Notes: generated from the letters alone by a model not told the origin. Shown: positions 1 through 8,789, counted from the first letter of the stretch. The stretch is 64,000 nt of DNA from Aldehydirespirator sp965116195 (GCA_965116195.1 OZ220491.1:2728001-2792000); one strand, 5' to 3'. Made by a program: numbers and translations.

Positions 1-57
1 ATGGCTGACACGACCACAGCCACCTCATCACCACGACGACGGCGGCGAGCCACATGA
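1..57 (+). CDS. possible 3' end of an upstream gene (basic tail)
   Basis: The first codon of the window is in an open frame that runs 19 codons to a TGA and encodes a Ser/Thr stretch followed by a run of arginines. It may be the C-terminal tail of a gene that starts before the window, or chance. No homology can be judged from so few residues. Confidence 0.2.
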   Translation: MADTTTATSSPRRRRRAT

Positions 58-263
58 TCGGCCACCACCCGGATACGCCCCGGGTCAGCCACCGAAGTAC
101 CGCCAAACTTCTCCACAACAAAGACCACGACAACTCAGGCTACCGGTACCCGCCTGTTGCGTTTCAGCTTGTTGAGTTTGGGCTGTCGAAGCTCTGTCGA
201 ACTCGGCCGCCTCACCCCGCACGCGCTCTGAGCAGAGTAGTTCTGCCTGAGTCCGGCTGTTGG

Positions 264-350
264 GTTCAGCCCCCCGGCGGAGAGCCAAACGCGAAGCAGC
301 ACAGACCGCGCCACTGGCACTGTCGTTCAGCCCCGGCGGAGAGCCAAACG
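264..350. repeat. 60-bp-spaced direct repeat before the anti-sigma-like gene
   Basis: Two near-identical ~27-bp copies (264-291 and 324-350) share the core GGCGGAGAGCCAAACG. They lie just upstream of the start codon at 362. The rest of 58-361 shows no gene; small open frames there are not credible. Confidence 0.6.
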
Positions 351-361
351 ACACGACAGGC

Positions 362-952
362 ATGAACAAGAGCAGCACCATCCGAGTGCTGGGTACAGCC
401 CTGGGCGGAGACAGTCAAGTAACGGCGACTCCAAATGGCGTGACTTCGTGGCAACCTTTAGCGGTGGGCGAAGGGCTCGCAACCGACGAAGTGGTTCTGA
501 AGGTACCGACGAGTGTCGCCTATACGCGCGTCGTGCGTGTGGGTGCGGCCGCTCTCGGGCTTCGCCAAGGCCTGTCTTTCGCAGAGATTGACGAGCTGCG
601 GGCAGCTGTGGACGCTGCCATGGCCCTGCTGCTGAACGGTTCGCCAGACACCTCCCCAGATGGCCTCGCAAGAGACTCTCAGGACGACAGGAACTCCGCG
701 GACGACAGGAACTCCGCGGACGACAGGAACTCCGCGGGCGACACCGCCACCATCGTGTGCCGTTTTCGTAGCAGTCCCGACTGCCTCGAACTGGTGGCCC
801 ACCGCACAGACGGGGAGGCCATCTCAGAAGCTGCGATCACCAGATTCTTCGACGCGGTGAGCGAACTGAAGCTCACGACGACTGTGGATGCCGACAACTG
901 CCTGCTGTGGCTGCGCCTGCCTTCTGGTGCCGCGCGCCACGCTCAGCAGTGA
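362..952 (+). CDS. anti-sigma / HATPase-like regulatory protein, degenerate
   Basis: The 196-residue protein resembles the RsbW-type serine kinase (HATPase_c) family. Around residues 48-66 it has the typical opening VPTSVAYTRVVRVGAAALGL, then an N-box-like helix IDELRAAVDAA near residues 76-86. In active family members this helix carries Glu/Asn residues for Mg-ATP binding. Here they are replaced and no G-box (DxGxG) is seen, so ATP binding is doubtful. A six-residue DDRNSA unit is repeated three times near residues 108-126. The frame is open upstream to 260, but the 362 ATG gives a normal family N-terminus and excludes the repeated DNA. It could equally be a partner-binding protein that has lost kinase activity. 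Family assignment is moderate and function is inferred. Confidence 0.5.
   Translation: MNKSSTIRVLGTALGGDSQVTATPNGVTSWQPLAVGEGLATDEVVLKVPTSVAYTRVVRVGAAALGLRQGLSFAEIDELRAAVDAAMALLLNGSPDTSPDGLARDSQDDRNSADDRNSADDRNSAGDTATIVCRFRSSPDCLELVAHRTDGEAISEAAITRFFDAVSELKLTTTVDADNCLLWLRLPSGAARHAQQ
685..742 (+). repeat. 18-bp in-frame tandem repeat (DDRNSA x3)
   Basis: Three copies of an 18-bp unit encode DDRNSA inside the anti-sigma-like gene. The unit length is a multiple of three, so the frame is kept. It is one of several in-frame expansions in this window. Confidence 0.85.
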
Positions 953-1107
953 CAACCGCCAAGACTCCGGCTAGCCGAACCTGCGCTGACCTTGACACTT
1001 GCGCCCAAGTAGTCCGTTACTATCCACCAAGGCACTTGCAGCCTCTAGCCCCGGAGCAGGTCACCGAGGCAACACGCATCAACAGGCCGAGAAAACTCGC
1101 AGCAACA

Positions 1108-1492
1108 GTCTGTGATGATCCACCAACACCCTCCTAACTGAACACGGTCAGTTCGCGGAATTCTCCGAGGACCAGGGAGGTCTGTGATGATCCACCAACA
1201 CCCTCCCGACTGAACACGGTCAGTTCGCGGAATTCTCCGAGGACCAGGGAAGCCTGTGATAATCCACCAACACCCTCCCGACTGAACACGGTCAGTTCGC
1301 GGAATTCTCCGAAGGCCAGGGAAGCCTGTGATAATCCACCAACACCCTCCTAACTGAACACGGTCAGTTCGCGGAATTCTCCGAGAGCCAGGGAAGCCTG
1401 TGATGATCCACCAACACCCTCCTGACTGAACACGGTCAGTTCGCGGAATTCTCCGAGGGCTAGGGAGGTCTGTGATGATCCACCCAACTCCC
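1108..1492. repeat. 72-bp tandem repeat, 5.3 copies
   Basis: Copies begin at about 1108, 1180, 1252, 1324 and 1396, with a partial sixth at 1468. Each unit carries the inverted repeat AACTGA-N6-TCAGTT (degenerate in some copies) and an imperfect palindrome CGGAATTCTCCG. There are no spacers, so this is not CRISPR. It fills most of the gap between the anti-sigma-like gene and the 3' end of dut; no gene is seen in 953-1547. Confidence 0.95.
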
Positions 1493-1547
1493 TCTTGGCT
1501 GAACTGTTACGGCCAGCAAGCTGGACCGGTTACGGCCAACCAACTTG

Positions 1548-1985
1548 TTATCGGCCAGTGGAGCCGAAGCCGTCACCCCCACGCGTTGAGGGATCAAGGC
1601 TCGTCACCTCTGTCAAGCACACATTGTCCACAGCCAGCACGACCAACTGAGCAATCCGCATACCTCGCTCAATCGTGAAGTCGTTGCTTGCATCAGTATT
1701 GACCAGCAGCACCTTGAGTTCCCCCCGGTAGCCGGAGTCAATGAGTCCCGGCGAGTTGAGGCAGGTCACGCCATGATGCAGAGCCAGACCGCTGCGCGGC
1801 AGCACGAGCCCCGCGTGTCCCTCCGGCAGGGCCACGGCGACACCTGTTGGTACCAGTGCCCGGCCTCCACCAGCAGTCAACACAGCAGCGGAGCGCGCCA
1901 TCAGGTCAATGCCAGCATCACCCGGCCGGGCATAGCCAGGAACAGGCAGATCAGTATCAAGTCGCAGAATCGGAACCTTGAGCAC
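1548..1985 (-). CDS. dut: dUTP diphosphatase (dUTPase)
   Basis: This 145-residue protein hydrolyses dUTP to dUMP and pyrophosphate, keeping uracil out of DNA and feeding dTMP synthesis. All five trimeric dUTPase motifs are present: PGDAGIDL (21-28), PRSGLAL (63-69), GLIDSGYRGE with the catalytic Asp and Tyr (80-89), RIAQLV (110-115) and the Phe-containing RGGDGFGSTG near the C-terminus (135-144). Length is normal for the family. The start is GTG at 1985; a TAATGT hexamer lies six bases upstream, so the message is probably leaderless. Short GTTACGGCCAG-type repeats directly downstream (1506-1560) resemble the last codons of the gene. Confidence 0.95.
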   Translation of the reverse strand: MLKVPILRLDTDLPVPGYARPGDAGIDLMARSAAVLTAGGGRALVPTGVAVALPEGHAGLVLPRSGLALHHGVTCLNSPGLIDSGYRGELKVLLVNTDASNDFTIERGMRIAQLVVLAVDNVCLTEVTSLDPSTRGGDGFGSTGR

Positions 1986-1991
1986 TCCATG

Positions 1992-1997
1992 ACATTA
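1992..1997 (-). promoter_or_regulatory. -10 element of dut (TAATGT, leaderless)
   Basis: The hexamer TAATGT sits exactly six bases before the dut GTG start, the spacing expected when transcription begins at the start codon. Confidence 0.6.
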
Positions 1998-2039
1998 GCT
2001 CGGACATACCGGCCCGGCATCTCGGTTGGCGACAGCGCA

Positions 2040-2605
2040 GCCTCCTCCACCCGGGACACACTGGGACGACAGGCAGCAGAGGCTGGTGCGGCCGCCAAGA
2101 TGAGCCTGGGGACTTCTCCCGGGTCAGCCGCAGCGCCGAGCTTGAGTGGGGACGGCTGGTGCGGCGGCCAACATGAGCCTGGGGACATACCGAGCCCACC
2201 CGGGACACACCGGTACCGGCAGCCGTGCCACACCCGCAGGCTGACTGACGAGCCATCACCCGGCACTGACGGTGAACGCGCCTAGAACCCGACCTGAGTA
2301 CCACACCCCGCCACCTCACCGACACGCACCGCAATCCGGCTCTGACAGGGATGTGCCAGGTGCCACACCCGCCATCTCACTGACACGTCGTTACCATGAC
2401 CGGTGGAGCCGCCGGGGTTGGGCAACGGCCCCGGTGCCACACCCGCCATCTCACTGACACGTCGTTACCCAGTTCTGAAGGCTGAACGAACCGAGAACCC
2501 GACCTGAGTACCTGACCGCAGCCTTTAGTGACGCGTCATTACCCGGCACTGACGGTGAACGAGCCTAGAACCCGACCTGGTATCTGACCGCCTTGAGGAG
2601 GCGCT
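2040..2605. repeat. degenerate repeat field between dut and orn
   Basis: Several diverged repeat families overlap here: GGCTGGTGCGGC-type copies at 2091 and 2154, a 37-bp unit with GGTGCCACACCCGCCATC at 2359 and 2433, and a unit with CGGCACTGACGGTGAACG at about 2259 and 2545. No coding potential is convincing between 1998 and 2609. Confidence 0.8.
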
Positions 2606-2609
2606 TCGT

Positions 2610-2615
2610 TATCCT
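2610..2615 (+). promoter_or_regulatory. -10 element of orn (TATCCT, leaderless)
   Basis: TATCCT is followed by six bases and the GTG start of orn at 2622. Confidence 0.55.
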
Positions 2616-2621
2616 GCCAGC

Positions 2622-3185
2622 GTGCTCGCCTGGATGGATTTGGAAATGACCGGACTTGATGCGCGTAGCGATGTGATACTGGAAATCGCAGCCCTTGTCA
2701 CCGATGACGACCTGCAGATTGTGGCATCAGGCCCTGACCTTGTGATCCATCAGCCCCCGGAGGCTCTGATCGGACTGGATCAAGTCGTTGTTGACATGCA
2801 CACCAGCAACGGACTGTTCGAGCAGGTGGCCGCATCCACTGTGGGGTTGGAGGAGGCCGGCGATGCCGTGTTGAACTTCCTTCGCGACCACATTGGACAA
2901 CCCGGCAGTGCTCCAATGTGTGGCAACTCCATCGGTACCGACCGACGCTTCCTGGCTCATTACCTGCCGGAAATTGACAACTTCCTGCACTACAGGTCGA
3001 TTGACGTGTCCACCATAAAGGAACTCGCCAAGCGATGGCAGCCTGAGGTGTACCAGAGCGCTCCCGAGAAGTCCAAGCCACACCGTGCCCTTGATGACAT
3101 CAAAGAGAGCATCAACGAACTGAGTTGGTATCGCAGAGCCGGCTTTGTCGGTGGCACAACTGCGACCGCCACCGCTGACACTTGA
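2622..3185 (+). CDS. orn: oligoribonuclease
   Basis: This 187-residue DEDDh-type 3'-5' exonuclease degrades very short RNA oligomers (including the pGpG product of c-di-GMP breakdown) to mononucleotides in the cytoplasm. The first acidic pair is D6 and E8 in WMDLEMTGLD. A further Asp lies in GNSIGTDRRFL near residue 108, and the catalytic His with the last Asp lies in KPHRALDDIKES near residue 150. Length fits the family (about 180-200). The start is GTG at 2622. It is followed 67 bases later by the hydrolase gene, probably in one transcript. Confidence 0.95.
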   Translation: MLAWMDLEMTGLDARSDVILEIAALVTDDDLQIVASGPDLVIHQPPEALIGLDQVVVDMHTSNGLFEQVAASTVGLEEAGDAVLNFLRDHIGQPGSAPMCGNSIGTDRRFLAHYLPEIDNFLHYRSIDVSTIKELAKRWQPEVYQSAPEKSKPHRALDDIKESINELSWYRRAGFVGGTTATATADT

Positions 3186-3252
3186 TGACCACAGAACTTC
3201 CATCACAGCAGGCTCTTGATGAACGCAGAACCTTGATGACCGCAGGATTTTC

Positions 3253-4389
3253 ATGACTGTCAAGACCTACACCAAACAAGAACAGGAGCCCGCCGCCCGG
3301 GAAGTGACCGAGGTCGCGCCGGGAATACTGCGCATGCAGCTGCCGATAAGCATGCCGGGCCTTGGCCACGTCAACTGCTACGCGTTGACCGACAGCGACG
3401 GAGCGGTACTCGTGGATCCCGGTTTGCCCGGTACGGAGTCCTGGACAGCGCTGGGCGACCGACTCAAACAAGCGGAAATCCCACTCAAGCGGGTGCATAC
3501 AGTCGTCGTCACTCACTCCCATCCCGACCACTACGGCGGCAGTCACCAACTGCGCGAAGAAACCGGTGCGGAGCTGCTCACCCACGATGCGTTCGTCGCC
3601 AGTCCGGCCGCAGATGACGCCAACGCCGAGATTGACCTTGACCTGTTGGAACTGGATCCAGAAGCACTCATAGAACTGTGGAAGGCGAAGTTGACCGACC
3701 GCGGCAGCACACCCTGGGGCACAAGCCGCGAACCACCGCCTGATGAAGCGATCAGACTGTGGATCCAGCAGGACGGGCGAGACAATGTCGCTCGCTTCCG
3801 CGTGCCCGAGCCAACGATCCGCGTTGATGATGGAGCACTTGTACACATGGCGGGACGTGAATGGTTCGCTGTGCACACTCCCGGCCACACGTCAGACCAT
3901 CTGTGCCTGTGGGATCCCACCGAAGGGGTGCTGTTGTCAGGTGATCATGTCCTGCCAACGATCACACCCCACATTGCTGGCACGACCGAGATCGGTGACC
4001 CGCTGGCCGCTTTCTTTGATTCGCTGGCACGGGTGGGGGCCTTTGAGGGTGTCACCGTGTGCCTGCCTGCTCATGGACACCCGATCACCGATCTCCGAGG
4101 CCGAACCGAGGCCATTCATCGCCATCACGTTGAACGGCTTGACGTGTTGCGGGCAGCTGGTGGTGACCTGGTGGATGAGCCGGTTGAGGCGTTCATGAAG
4201 ACCCTGTTCAAAGAGCGCTCCTGGGGGGAGATGGCAGCAAGTGAGACCTTTGCCCATCTGGAACATCTGCGCATGAACGGCGAGGCCTGGTCACGCCGCG
4301 ACAGCAACGGCCTGCTGCGCTTTCAGATCAAAGACAACACCAATACCAACTCGAACCCCAACGCCAACTTCACCCCCAACTCAAGATAA
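3253..4389 (+). CDS. metallo-beta-lactamase-fold hydrolase
   Basis: The 378-residue cytoplasmic protein has the MBL metal site HSHPDH at residues 88-93, followed by HTPGHTSDHLCLW and LLSGDHVLP further on. These would hold two metal ions (usually Zn). After the fold comes a helical region starting HHVERLDVLRAA, like the winged-helix tail of LACTB2-type MBL proteins. Those enzymes act on RNA or thioesters, but the substrate here is unknown. An Asn-rich tail (NTNTNSNPNANFTPNSR) looks like a low-complexity extension. It follows orn in the same direction; the ATG at 3253 is preceded by AGGA. Confidence 0.85.
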   Translation: MTVKTYTKQEQEPAAREVTEVAPGILRMQLPISMPGLGHVNCYALTDSDGAVLVDPGLPGTESWTALGDRLKQAEIPLKRVHTVVVTHSHPDHYGGSHQLREETGAELLTHDAFVASPAADDANAEIDLDLLELDPEALIELWKAKLTDRGSTPWGTSREPPPDEAIRLWIQQDGRDNVARFRVPEPTIRVDDGALVHMAGREWFAVHTPGHTSDHLCLWDPTEGVLLSGDHVLPTITPHIAGTTEIGDPLAAFFDSLARVGAFEGVTVCLPAHGHPITDLRGRTEAIHRHHVERLDVLRAAGGDLVDEPVEAFMKTLFKERSWGEMAASETFAHLEHLRMNGEAWSRRDSNGLLRFQIKDNTNTNSNPNANFTPNSR

Positions 4390-4645
4390 CTCAAAGCAGC
4401 CTCCGCTCTTGGCCGCCTTCATGGTTGCCCCCAACTCCCAATGGCCGCACCAACTCGGAGCAGCCCCTGCTCTCGGCGCGCTCAACTCAACGACCCGCCC
4501 GCAGCCTTCTGGCCACACCAACACCAGACCCGCACGCTGCTCCCGCTGATCACCTTCTCAGACATCACAGGCGTGACTGCCCCCTAAACAAGGTGACCGG
4601 TCAATGGGGGAAAGCAACAGCACACAACCACTCAGATGAGTGGAC

Positions 4646-5737
4646 TCAACCACCCCCCACCCCACATTTTCGCGACGGCTCAATAATCTGATCAGACCCC
4701 AGTGGTCGCACCCTGGCTGCGGTGGCAACCAAACCGTCCGCCTGCATCCAGATGTCAGCTCCTCCGGCGACGCTTTTGGCCCAGAGGCTCGTGTGGCTTT
4801 GAGGCGCAACCGCCAAGACGTGTTCCAGTTCCACCCGCACACGGTGTGTCGGCATACCGATGAAGCTCAAGGCTTCCACCACAGCGGCCCAGTGCGCGGC
4901 GTTGTTCATGTGGTTCATCACGTCCAGGTCACCGGCCCGCATCAGCCAGGGCACCTGTATCACATCCGGTACCATGTCCGATGTCGCACCCGGTGTCGCG
5001 TCTGATGTCGCACCTGGTTCCGAGTCCGGTGCGGCCTCCAGTTCTGCGCCCGGTGCGTACAGCGGTGCGGCCTTTGGTTCCGCGCCCGGCGCTTGCCGCG
5101 GTGCGACCCTTGGTTCCGCGCCCGGCGCTTGCCGCGGTGCGACCCTTGGTTCCGCGCCCGGCGCTTGCCGCGGTGCGGCCTGCGGCACGTGCTCACCTTC
5201 GGCCCTTGGTTCGGCACCCGGTGCGTACTGAGATGTGCGCTCGGGTGTCGTGTCCTGTTCCGGTTTGCCCACCTCGCTCAACAGCAGTCGTGCCGAGACA
5301 CGCCGCCCGGCTGCGGCTGTACCCCACACGTTGTGAAACTCGTCTGGGAGACGGCGCGGCGTTCCGGTACGCAGGTCAACGTGTACCCAGATACTGGCGG
5401 CCTCGACTGCTGCTCCCTCGTTTCCCGTCATGCGGGTGCGACGCTCCGCCCAACGTCCTCCGAAGCCACTGCACCAGGTGGTCAACTCCAACATCTCCTG
5501 GAAGCGGGGTGCCGAGGCCACCTCTATCAGCGTGCGCCTCACCACCCAGGCCATGGGGTCGGGAAACTCCGCATCGGCAGAGTCGTCGCGGGCAATGTCC
5601 TGCAGGTAGCGGGCCAGGGCATCAAGGCGAGCGCGACCCTGCGGTGATACGTCACTCAGACGAACACGACGTGTTGCGGTGAATGTCCGTCCGCACGCTG
5701 GAGGCTGCAACAGCGTCGTCGCCCCGATCTCGCTCAC
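4646..5737 (-). CDS. acyl-ACP thioesterase with in-frame repeat insertion
   Basis: This 363-residue protein is a double-hotdog acyl-ACP thioesterase of the FatA/FatB type, which releases fatty acids from acyl carrier protein. The N-terminal hotdog (about 14-150) includes RRTLIEVASAPRFQEM and FHNVWGTAAAGRR. The C-terminal hotdog holds DLDVMNHMNN starting at residue 270, matching the catalytic Asp-Asn-His motif of the family. Between them (about 165-262) lies a low-complexity stretch with 12-residue units such as APRQAPGAEPRV, encoded by 36-bp repeats. The two domains are normally joined by a short linker, so this is an expansion of a linker rather than loss of a domain. The GTG start at 5737 has TAGCGT six bases upstream. 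Confidence 0.8.
   Translation of the reverse strand: MSEIGATTLLQPPACGRTFTATRRVRLSDVSPQGRARLDALARYLQDIARDDSADAEFPDPMAWVVRRTLIEVASAPRFQEMLELTTWCSGFGGRWAERRTRMTGNEGAAVEAASIWVHVDLRTGTPRRLPDEFHNVWGTAAAGRRVSARLLLSEVGKPEQDTTPERTSQYAPGAEPRAEGEHVPQAAPRQAPGAEPRVAPRQAPGAEPRVAPRQAPGAEPKAAPLYAPGAELEAAPDSEPGATSDATPGATSDMVPDVIQVPWLMRAGDLDVMNHMNNAAHWAAVVEALSFIGMPTHRVRVELEHVLAVAPQSHTSLWAKSVAGGADIWMQADGLVATAARVRPLGSDQIIEPSRKCGVGGG
5010..5225 (-). repeat. 36-bp in-frame tandem repeat in the thioesterase linker
   Basis: Three nearly perfect 36-bp units (about 5080-5190) and flanking degenerate units encode APRQAPGAEPRV-like blocks. The unit is a multiple of three and the reading frame is kept. Confidence 0.9.
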
Positions 5738-6153
5738 GACATCACGCTAGTCAACCTCTCAAGATGCTCTGCAAAGCCACCGCAGCCCCTCCGCAATCTG
5801 TCCGGTACGGAGCAACAGGATTCAACTCTCGGAGTGCTCTGCAAACGCCTTGCAGTCTCTTTCGCTAACTGTCTCTTGTTGAGTGGCCGGATAAGTCCAA
5901 CTCTGGGGAGCTTTGCAGTACTTCGCAGTGCCTTAAGGTGTTCGCACTACTTGTCAGTGCAGCAAGAAGTACGCAGACGAGGGGAACCGTTCTCACCGAG
6001 ACGCATTGCAATATCTCGTGGTACTTCATAATGCCACAACTATGGGTGGGGGATAATGTCCAGCAATCGCCGAAAGAAGTTCCTGCGCTATTCAACGCGG
6101 TCACAGTGATGACTTCCGGTGGTTCTCGGCAATCGCCGATACCGTTCTGAGGA
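5738..6153. other. intergenic region, degenerate repeats only
   Basis: This 416-bp gap holds the thioesterase promoter at its left edge. It then holds three diverged copies of a block with CAACTCT..GG AG..CTTTGCA-type sequence at about 5753, 5821 and 5898. A CAATCGCCG word occurs twice (about 6064 and 6130). No gene or RNA is recognised. Confidence 0.5.
5744..5749 (-). promoter_or_regulatory. -10 element of the thioesterase gene (TAGCGT)
   Basis: TAGCGT is separated by exactly six bases from the GTG start at 5737. Confidence 0.6.
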
Positions 6154-6867
6154 GTGCGTGCCAGAAGCGTGTTGCGCCTTGGGTGCCAGACTGGCCTCGT
6201 GGTTTGTGGGCTGGCCTTGCTGGTGATCGTGGCCACGGCTTGTGCAGCTAGCAACTCCCAAGATGTGGAGGCTGACAGCGGGAACATGGCGACTGACAGC
6301 GAAGTCACGACTTCCGAGGACACCGTTACCGAGGACACCGTTACCGAGGGCACGGTTGCCGAGGACACCGTTCCCAAGATCGTTCTTGGCCAAGGGAGTC
6401 CCGAGCCTGCCGCAAATGCACCCATCAGTCCAACAGTGGATGACAATGTTGAAATGTCAGGGCTGACTTTTGATCTCTTTGACGGTGACACGCAGACACT
6501 CGGCCATTACCACGGCTCGCCACTGGTGGTGAACTTCTTTGCAGCGTGGTGCCCGCCATGCGTTCGAGAGATGCCGGAATTCCAATCCGTGTTCGAGAGT
6601 CTCGCCGGACGGGTCGAGTTTCTGGGACTGTCACAGGACCGGACTGACGAAGATGCGCTGGAACTCATCGCCTCCACCGGGGTCACCTATGATGTCGGCA
6701 GGGACCCTGACCTTGAGGTGTTCAAAGCAACCGAGAGTATCGCTATGCCCACCACAGCTTTCGTGTCTGCCGAAGGCCAACTGGTGGACGTGTTCGCCGG
6801 CGCGCTTGACGCAGAGTCATTGCTCCAACATATTGAGCGCACACTGCACGTCACTGCCACACAATGA
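6154..6867 (+). CDS. TlpA/ResA-like thioredoxin-fold lipoprotein
   Basis: The 237-residue protein has a hydrophobic signal segment ending in the lipobox VATAC, with the lipidated Cys at residue 30, so it should sit on the outer face of the membrane. After a threonine/glutamate-rich linker with EDTVT repeats (about 55-74) comes a thioredoxin fold with the active-site WCPPC at 132-136. Such proteins reduce disulfides, typically in apocytochrome c or CuA sites, and take electrons from a CcdA-type membrane protein. A CcdA gene follows 344 bases downstream and a caa3 oxidase locus lies 13 kb away, supporting a role in cytochrome c/oxidase maturation. GTG start at 6154, preceded by TGAGGA and by TACCGT. 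Confidence 0.85.
   Translation: MRARSVLRLGCQTGLVVCGLALLVIVATACAASNSQDVEADSGNMATDSEVTTSEDTVTEDTVTEGTVAEDTVPKIVLGQGSPEPAANAPISPTVDDNVEMSGLTFDLFDGDTQTLGHYHGSPLVVNFFAAWCPPCVREMPEFQSVFESLAGRVEFLGLSQDRTDEDALELIASTGVTYDVGRDPDLEVFKATESIAMPTTAFVSAEGQLVDVFAGALDAESLLQHIERTLHVTATQ
6316..6375 (+). repeat. 15-bp in-frame repeat (EDTVT) x4
   Basis: Four 15-bp units encode EDTVT/EGTVA/EDTVP in the linker between the lipobox and the thioredoxin domain. Confidence 0.85.
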
Positions 6868-6913
6868 AGCAGGTTGCGTCACGTCGAAACAGAATGCGCA
6901 TATGGCAGCACAC

Positions 6914-7080
6914 CGGGTCACACTCCACATGGCCCCCTCATCAGATCAAGTTAACGTCCCAGGCAACGAGCCGACGAGGGGACGCTGGCAGAGGTCACAC
7001 TCCACATGCCCCACGGCAGCGCCGGGCGGCGCGATCCCAGGACGCGGAGATCGATCACACTCCACATGCCCCACGGCAGA
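6914..7080. repeat. dispersed 27-bp repeat between tlpA-like gene and ccdA
   Basis: Three copies of a 27-bp word containing TCACACTCCACATG occur at 6916, 6993 and 7053. Outside these the gap 6868-7211 shows nothing recognisable. Confidence 0.75.
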
Positions 7081-7211
7081 TCAAATCAACTCGGATCAGA
7101 TACCTACCGATGGCCAGAACAGGCAACGAACGCCACTGCGTCAGGCGCGGCAGACCAAGGCAATTCAGGGCAGACTGAGCGCGGCATCTTGAGAGAGGCG
7201 GACTGATACTG

Positions 7212-8366
7212 ATGGATCTGGCAGCGCTGGCATACCCCTTCTCGCTGGGCTTGGTGGCTGCGTTCAATCCCTGCGGATTTGCGCTGCTGCCGGCCTACTT
7301 GTCGTATTTCGTCGGCCTGACACAGCCCACCGCCCCGTCAGGGGCCTCAGGTGCCGAGGTGGAGTCATCGGGTACCAAGACACTGGCAGCGATGCTGCGT
7401 TCCATCTTGGTGGCGCTCACTCTGACCGCTGGTTTTGTGGCTGTGTTCGGAGCGTTCGGGCTGCTGTTCGAGACGGTGCTCAGCCAGGGTGCGGTGCTTG
7501 AGCGGATCGGTTACGTGACCATGGTGATTGGTGTTGTCATGGCTCTGTTGGGGGCTTGGCTGCTTGCCGGACGCAGCATCAACCTGCGACTGCCGAAACT
7601 GAACCGTGGCACAGAAGGCCGTGGCATGGTGTCGGTGTTTGCGTTCGGTGTCAGCTATGCGGTGGTTTCGCTGTCCTGCACGATCGGCCTGTTTATTGCG
7701 GCTGTGGCGTCGAGTTTTTCGGTGGATGGCGTGGCCAGCGGAGTTGCCAACTTCGTGGCTTACGGGGTGGGGATGGGTGCCGTGATCACGTTTCTGACGC
7801 TGGCTTTGGCAATGACACGCTCCAGTGTCGTGGCAACCATGCGCCGGATGTCTCGCTGGATCAACCCCGTCTCGGGTCTGGTACTGATTGCCTCCGGTGT
7901 GTATCTCATCAACTACGGCTGGTGGGAGTTGCAGGTGCTCAACGATCCTTTCGCATCGAACCTGCTGGTGGAACGGTTTACCGAGTTCCAAGCAGCAGTG
8001 ACCACCTGGATTGACGATGCCACAGCAGAACGCCTGGGCGTTGTGTGCGCGCTTGGCGTGCTTGGGGTTTTGCTGGTCGGCTGGTGTCAGAGCGAAACCG
8101 ACCGGGCCTTGCGTCGCTTCTTCACCGAGGTCTATGTGGTGCTGTATCTGGCCGTGGAGTTCGGTTTCAACGCTGGTGAGTTCGTGTTGTTGCCGGTGCT
8201 CAGGTTTTTGGTGGGGTGGCCCGAGCGTGTCAGCCACTGGTTGATCGACCCGTTACGTTTCGGGGTTCCATTGGAGATCGCCGTGACAGCGTTGGTTATC
8301 TGGGCCCGTTGGTGCGCCTTGCGCCGCCGCCACCAACCCCTGGCAGACCCGGTCACGCCGGAGTAA
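7212..8366 (+). CDS. ccdA: CcdA/DsbD-family cytochrome c biogenesis membrane protein
   Basis: This 384-residue integral membrane protein carries reducing equivalents across the membrane from cytoplasmic thioredoxin to extracytoplasmic partners such as the TlpA-like protein upstream. The N-terminal NPCGFALLPAYLSYF places one redox Cys at residue 21. The second is C156 in VVSLSCTIGLF, symmetric in the two halves of the six-helix core. The protein is longer than minimal CcdA (about 230-250). The extra ~130 C-terminal residues contain further hydrophobic segments whose role is unknown. Upstream there is a GAGAGGCGG sequence, a weak ribosome site. Confidence 0.85.
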   Translation: MDLAALAYPFSLGLVAAFNPCGFALLPAYLSYFVGLTQPTAPSGASGAEVESSGTKTLAAMLRSILVALTLTAGFVAVFGAFGLLFETVLSQGAVLERIGYVTMVIGVVMALLGAWLLAGRSINLRLPKLNRGTEGRGMVSVFAFGVSYAVVSLSCTIGLFIAAVASSFSVDGVASGVANFVAYGVGMGAVITFLTLALAMTRSSVVATMRRMSRWINPVSGLVLIASGVYLINYGWWELQVLNDPFASNLLVERFTEFQAAVTTWIDDATAERLGVVCALGVLGVLLVGWCQSETDRALRRFFTEVYVVLYLAVEFGFNAGEFVLLPVLRFLVGWPERVSHWLIDPLRFGVPLEIAVTALVIWARWCALRRRHQPLADPVTPE

Positions 8367-8476
8367 CCTGCACGCAGTCACTGATGTCGCGTGGCACCGA
8401 CGCGCACGGCCCCCGACCCATCGCCCGCACTCCCCTGACCACTCGGTGCTCGTGGCCCGTGCCGGTCTGGGTCCAG

Positions 8477-8600
8477 CAGCACAAACCACGCATAACTCCC
8501 CTTCAGTTATGCAAAGTTATGCGCCGTTTGTCACCAGCTCGACCACAGAATGCTCAACAGCACAAACCGCGCATAACTTTCCGAGCAAGCCTGCCAGCGA
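8477..8600. repeat. REP-like palindromic module, copy 1
   Basis: The module has a 21-bp word with ACAAACCACGCATAACT (8477-8497), its inverted form AGTTATGCGCCGTTTGT (8515-8531), and a second direct copy (8558-8578). The inverted pair can form a stem-loop. A homologous module of the same layout lies at 13040-13165. It sits just after ccdA, in a gap (8367-8789) without genes. Confidence 0.85.
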
Positions 8601-8728
8601 CCAATCAGCACCGACGCAACAGCCAACGACCCGTCGTCAACACCCTTGGACGGCGCGGTCTGAGTCCGAGTCCGCCCCGCTCACCGCATGATGCAGGAGC
8701 CTGCGTTGTGGATCCGACTTGCGGTTGC

Positions 8729-8734
8729 TTGACA
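8729..8734 (+). promoter_or_regulatory. possible -35 box (TTGACA) ahead of the RCC1 relic
   Basis: A consensus TTGACA lies 55 bases before the short ORF start at 8790. No good -10 sequence stands at the usual distance, so this is only suggestive. An AGGAG at about 8777-8781 could serve the ORF. Confidence 0.25.
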
Positions 8735-8789
8735 GGCGTGCTACGTTGGGCCGATGGCATATCGCACTGACCGTCAAGGAGAAACTGCC

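Noticed and set aside
1108..1492. CRISPR array
   Set aside because: Units are directly contiguous and have no unique spacers; no cas genes are nearby. The same applies to the arrays at 21403, 22613, 31305, 35433 and 39535.
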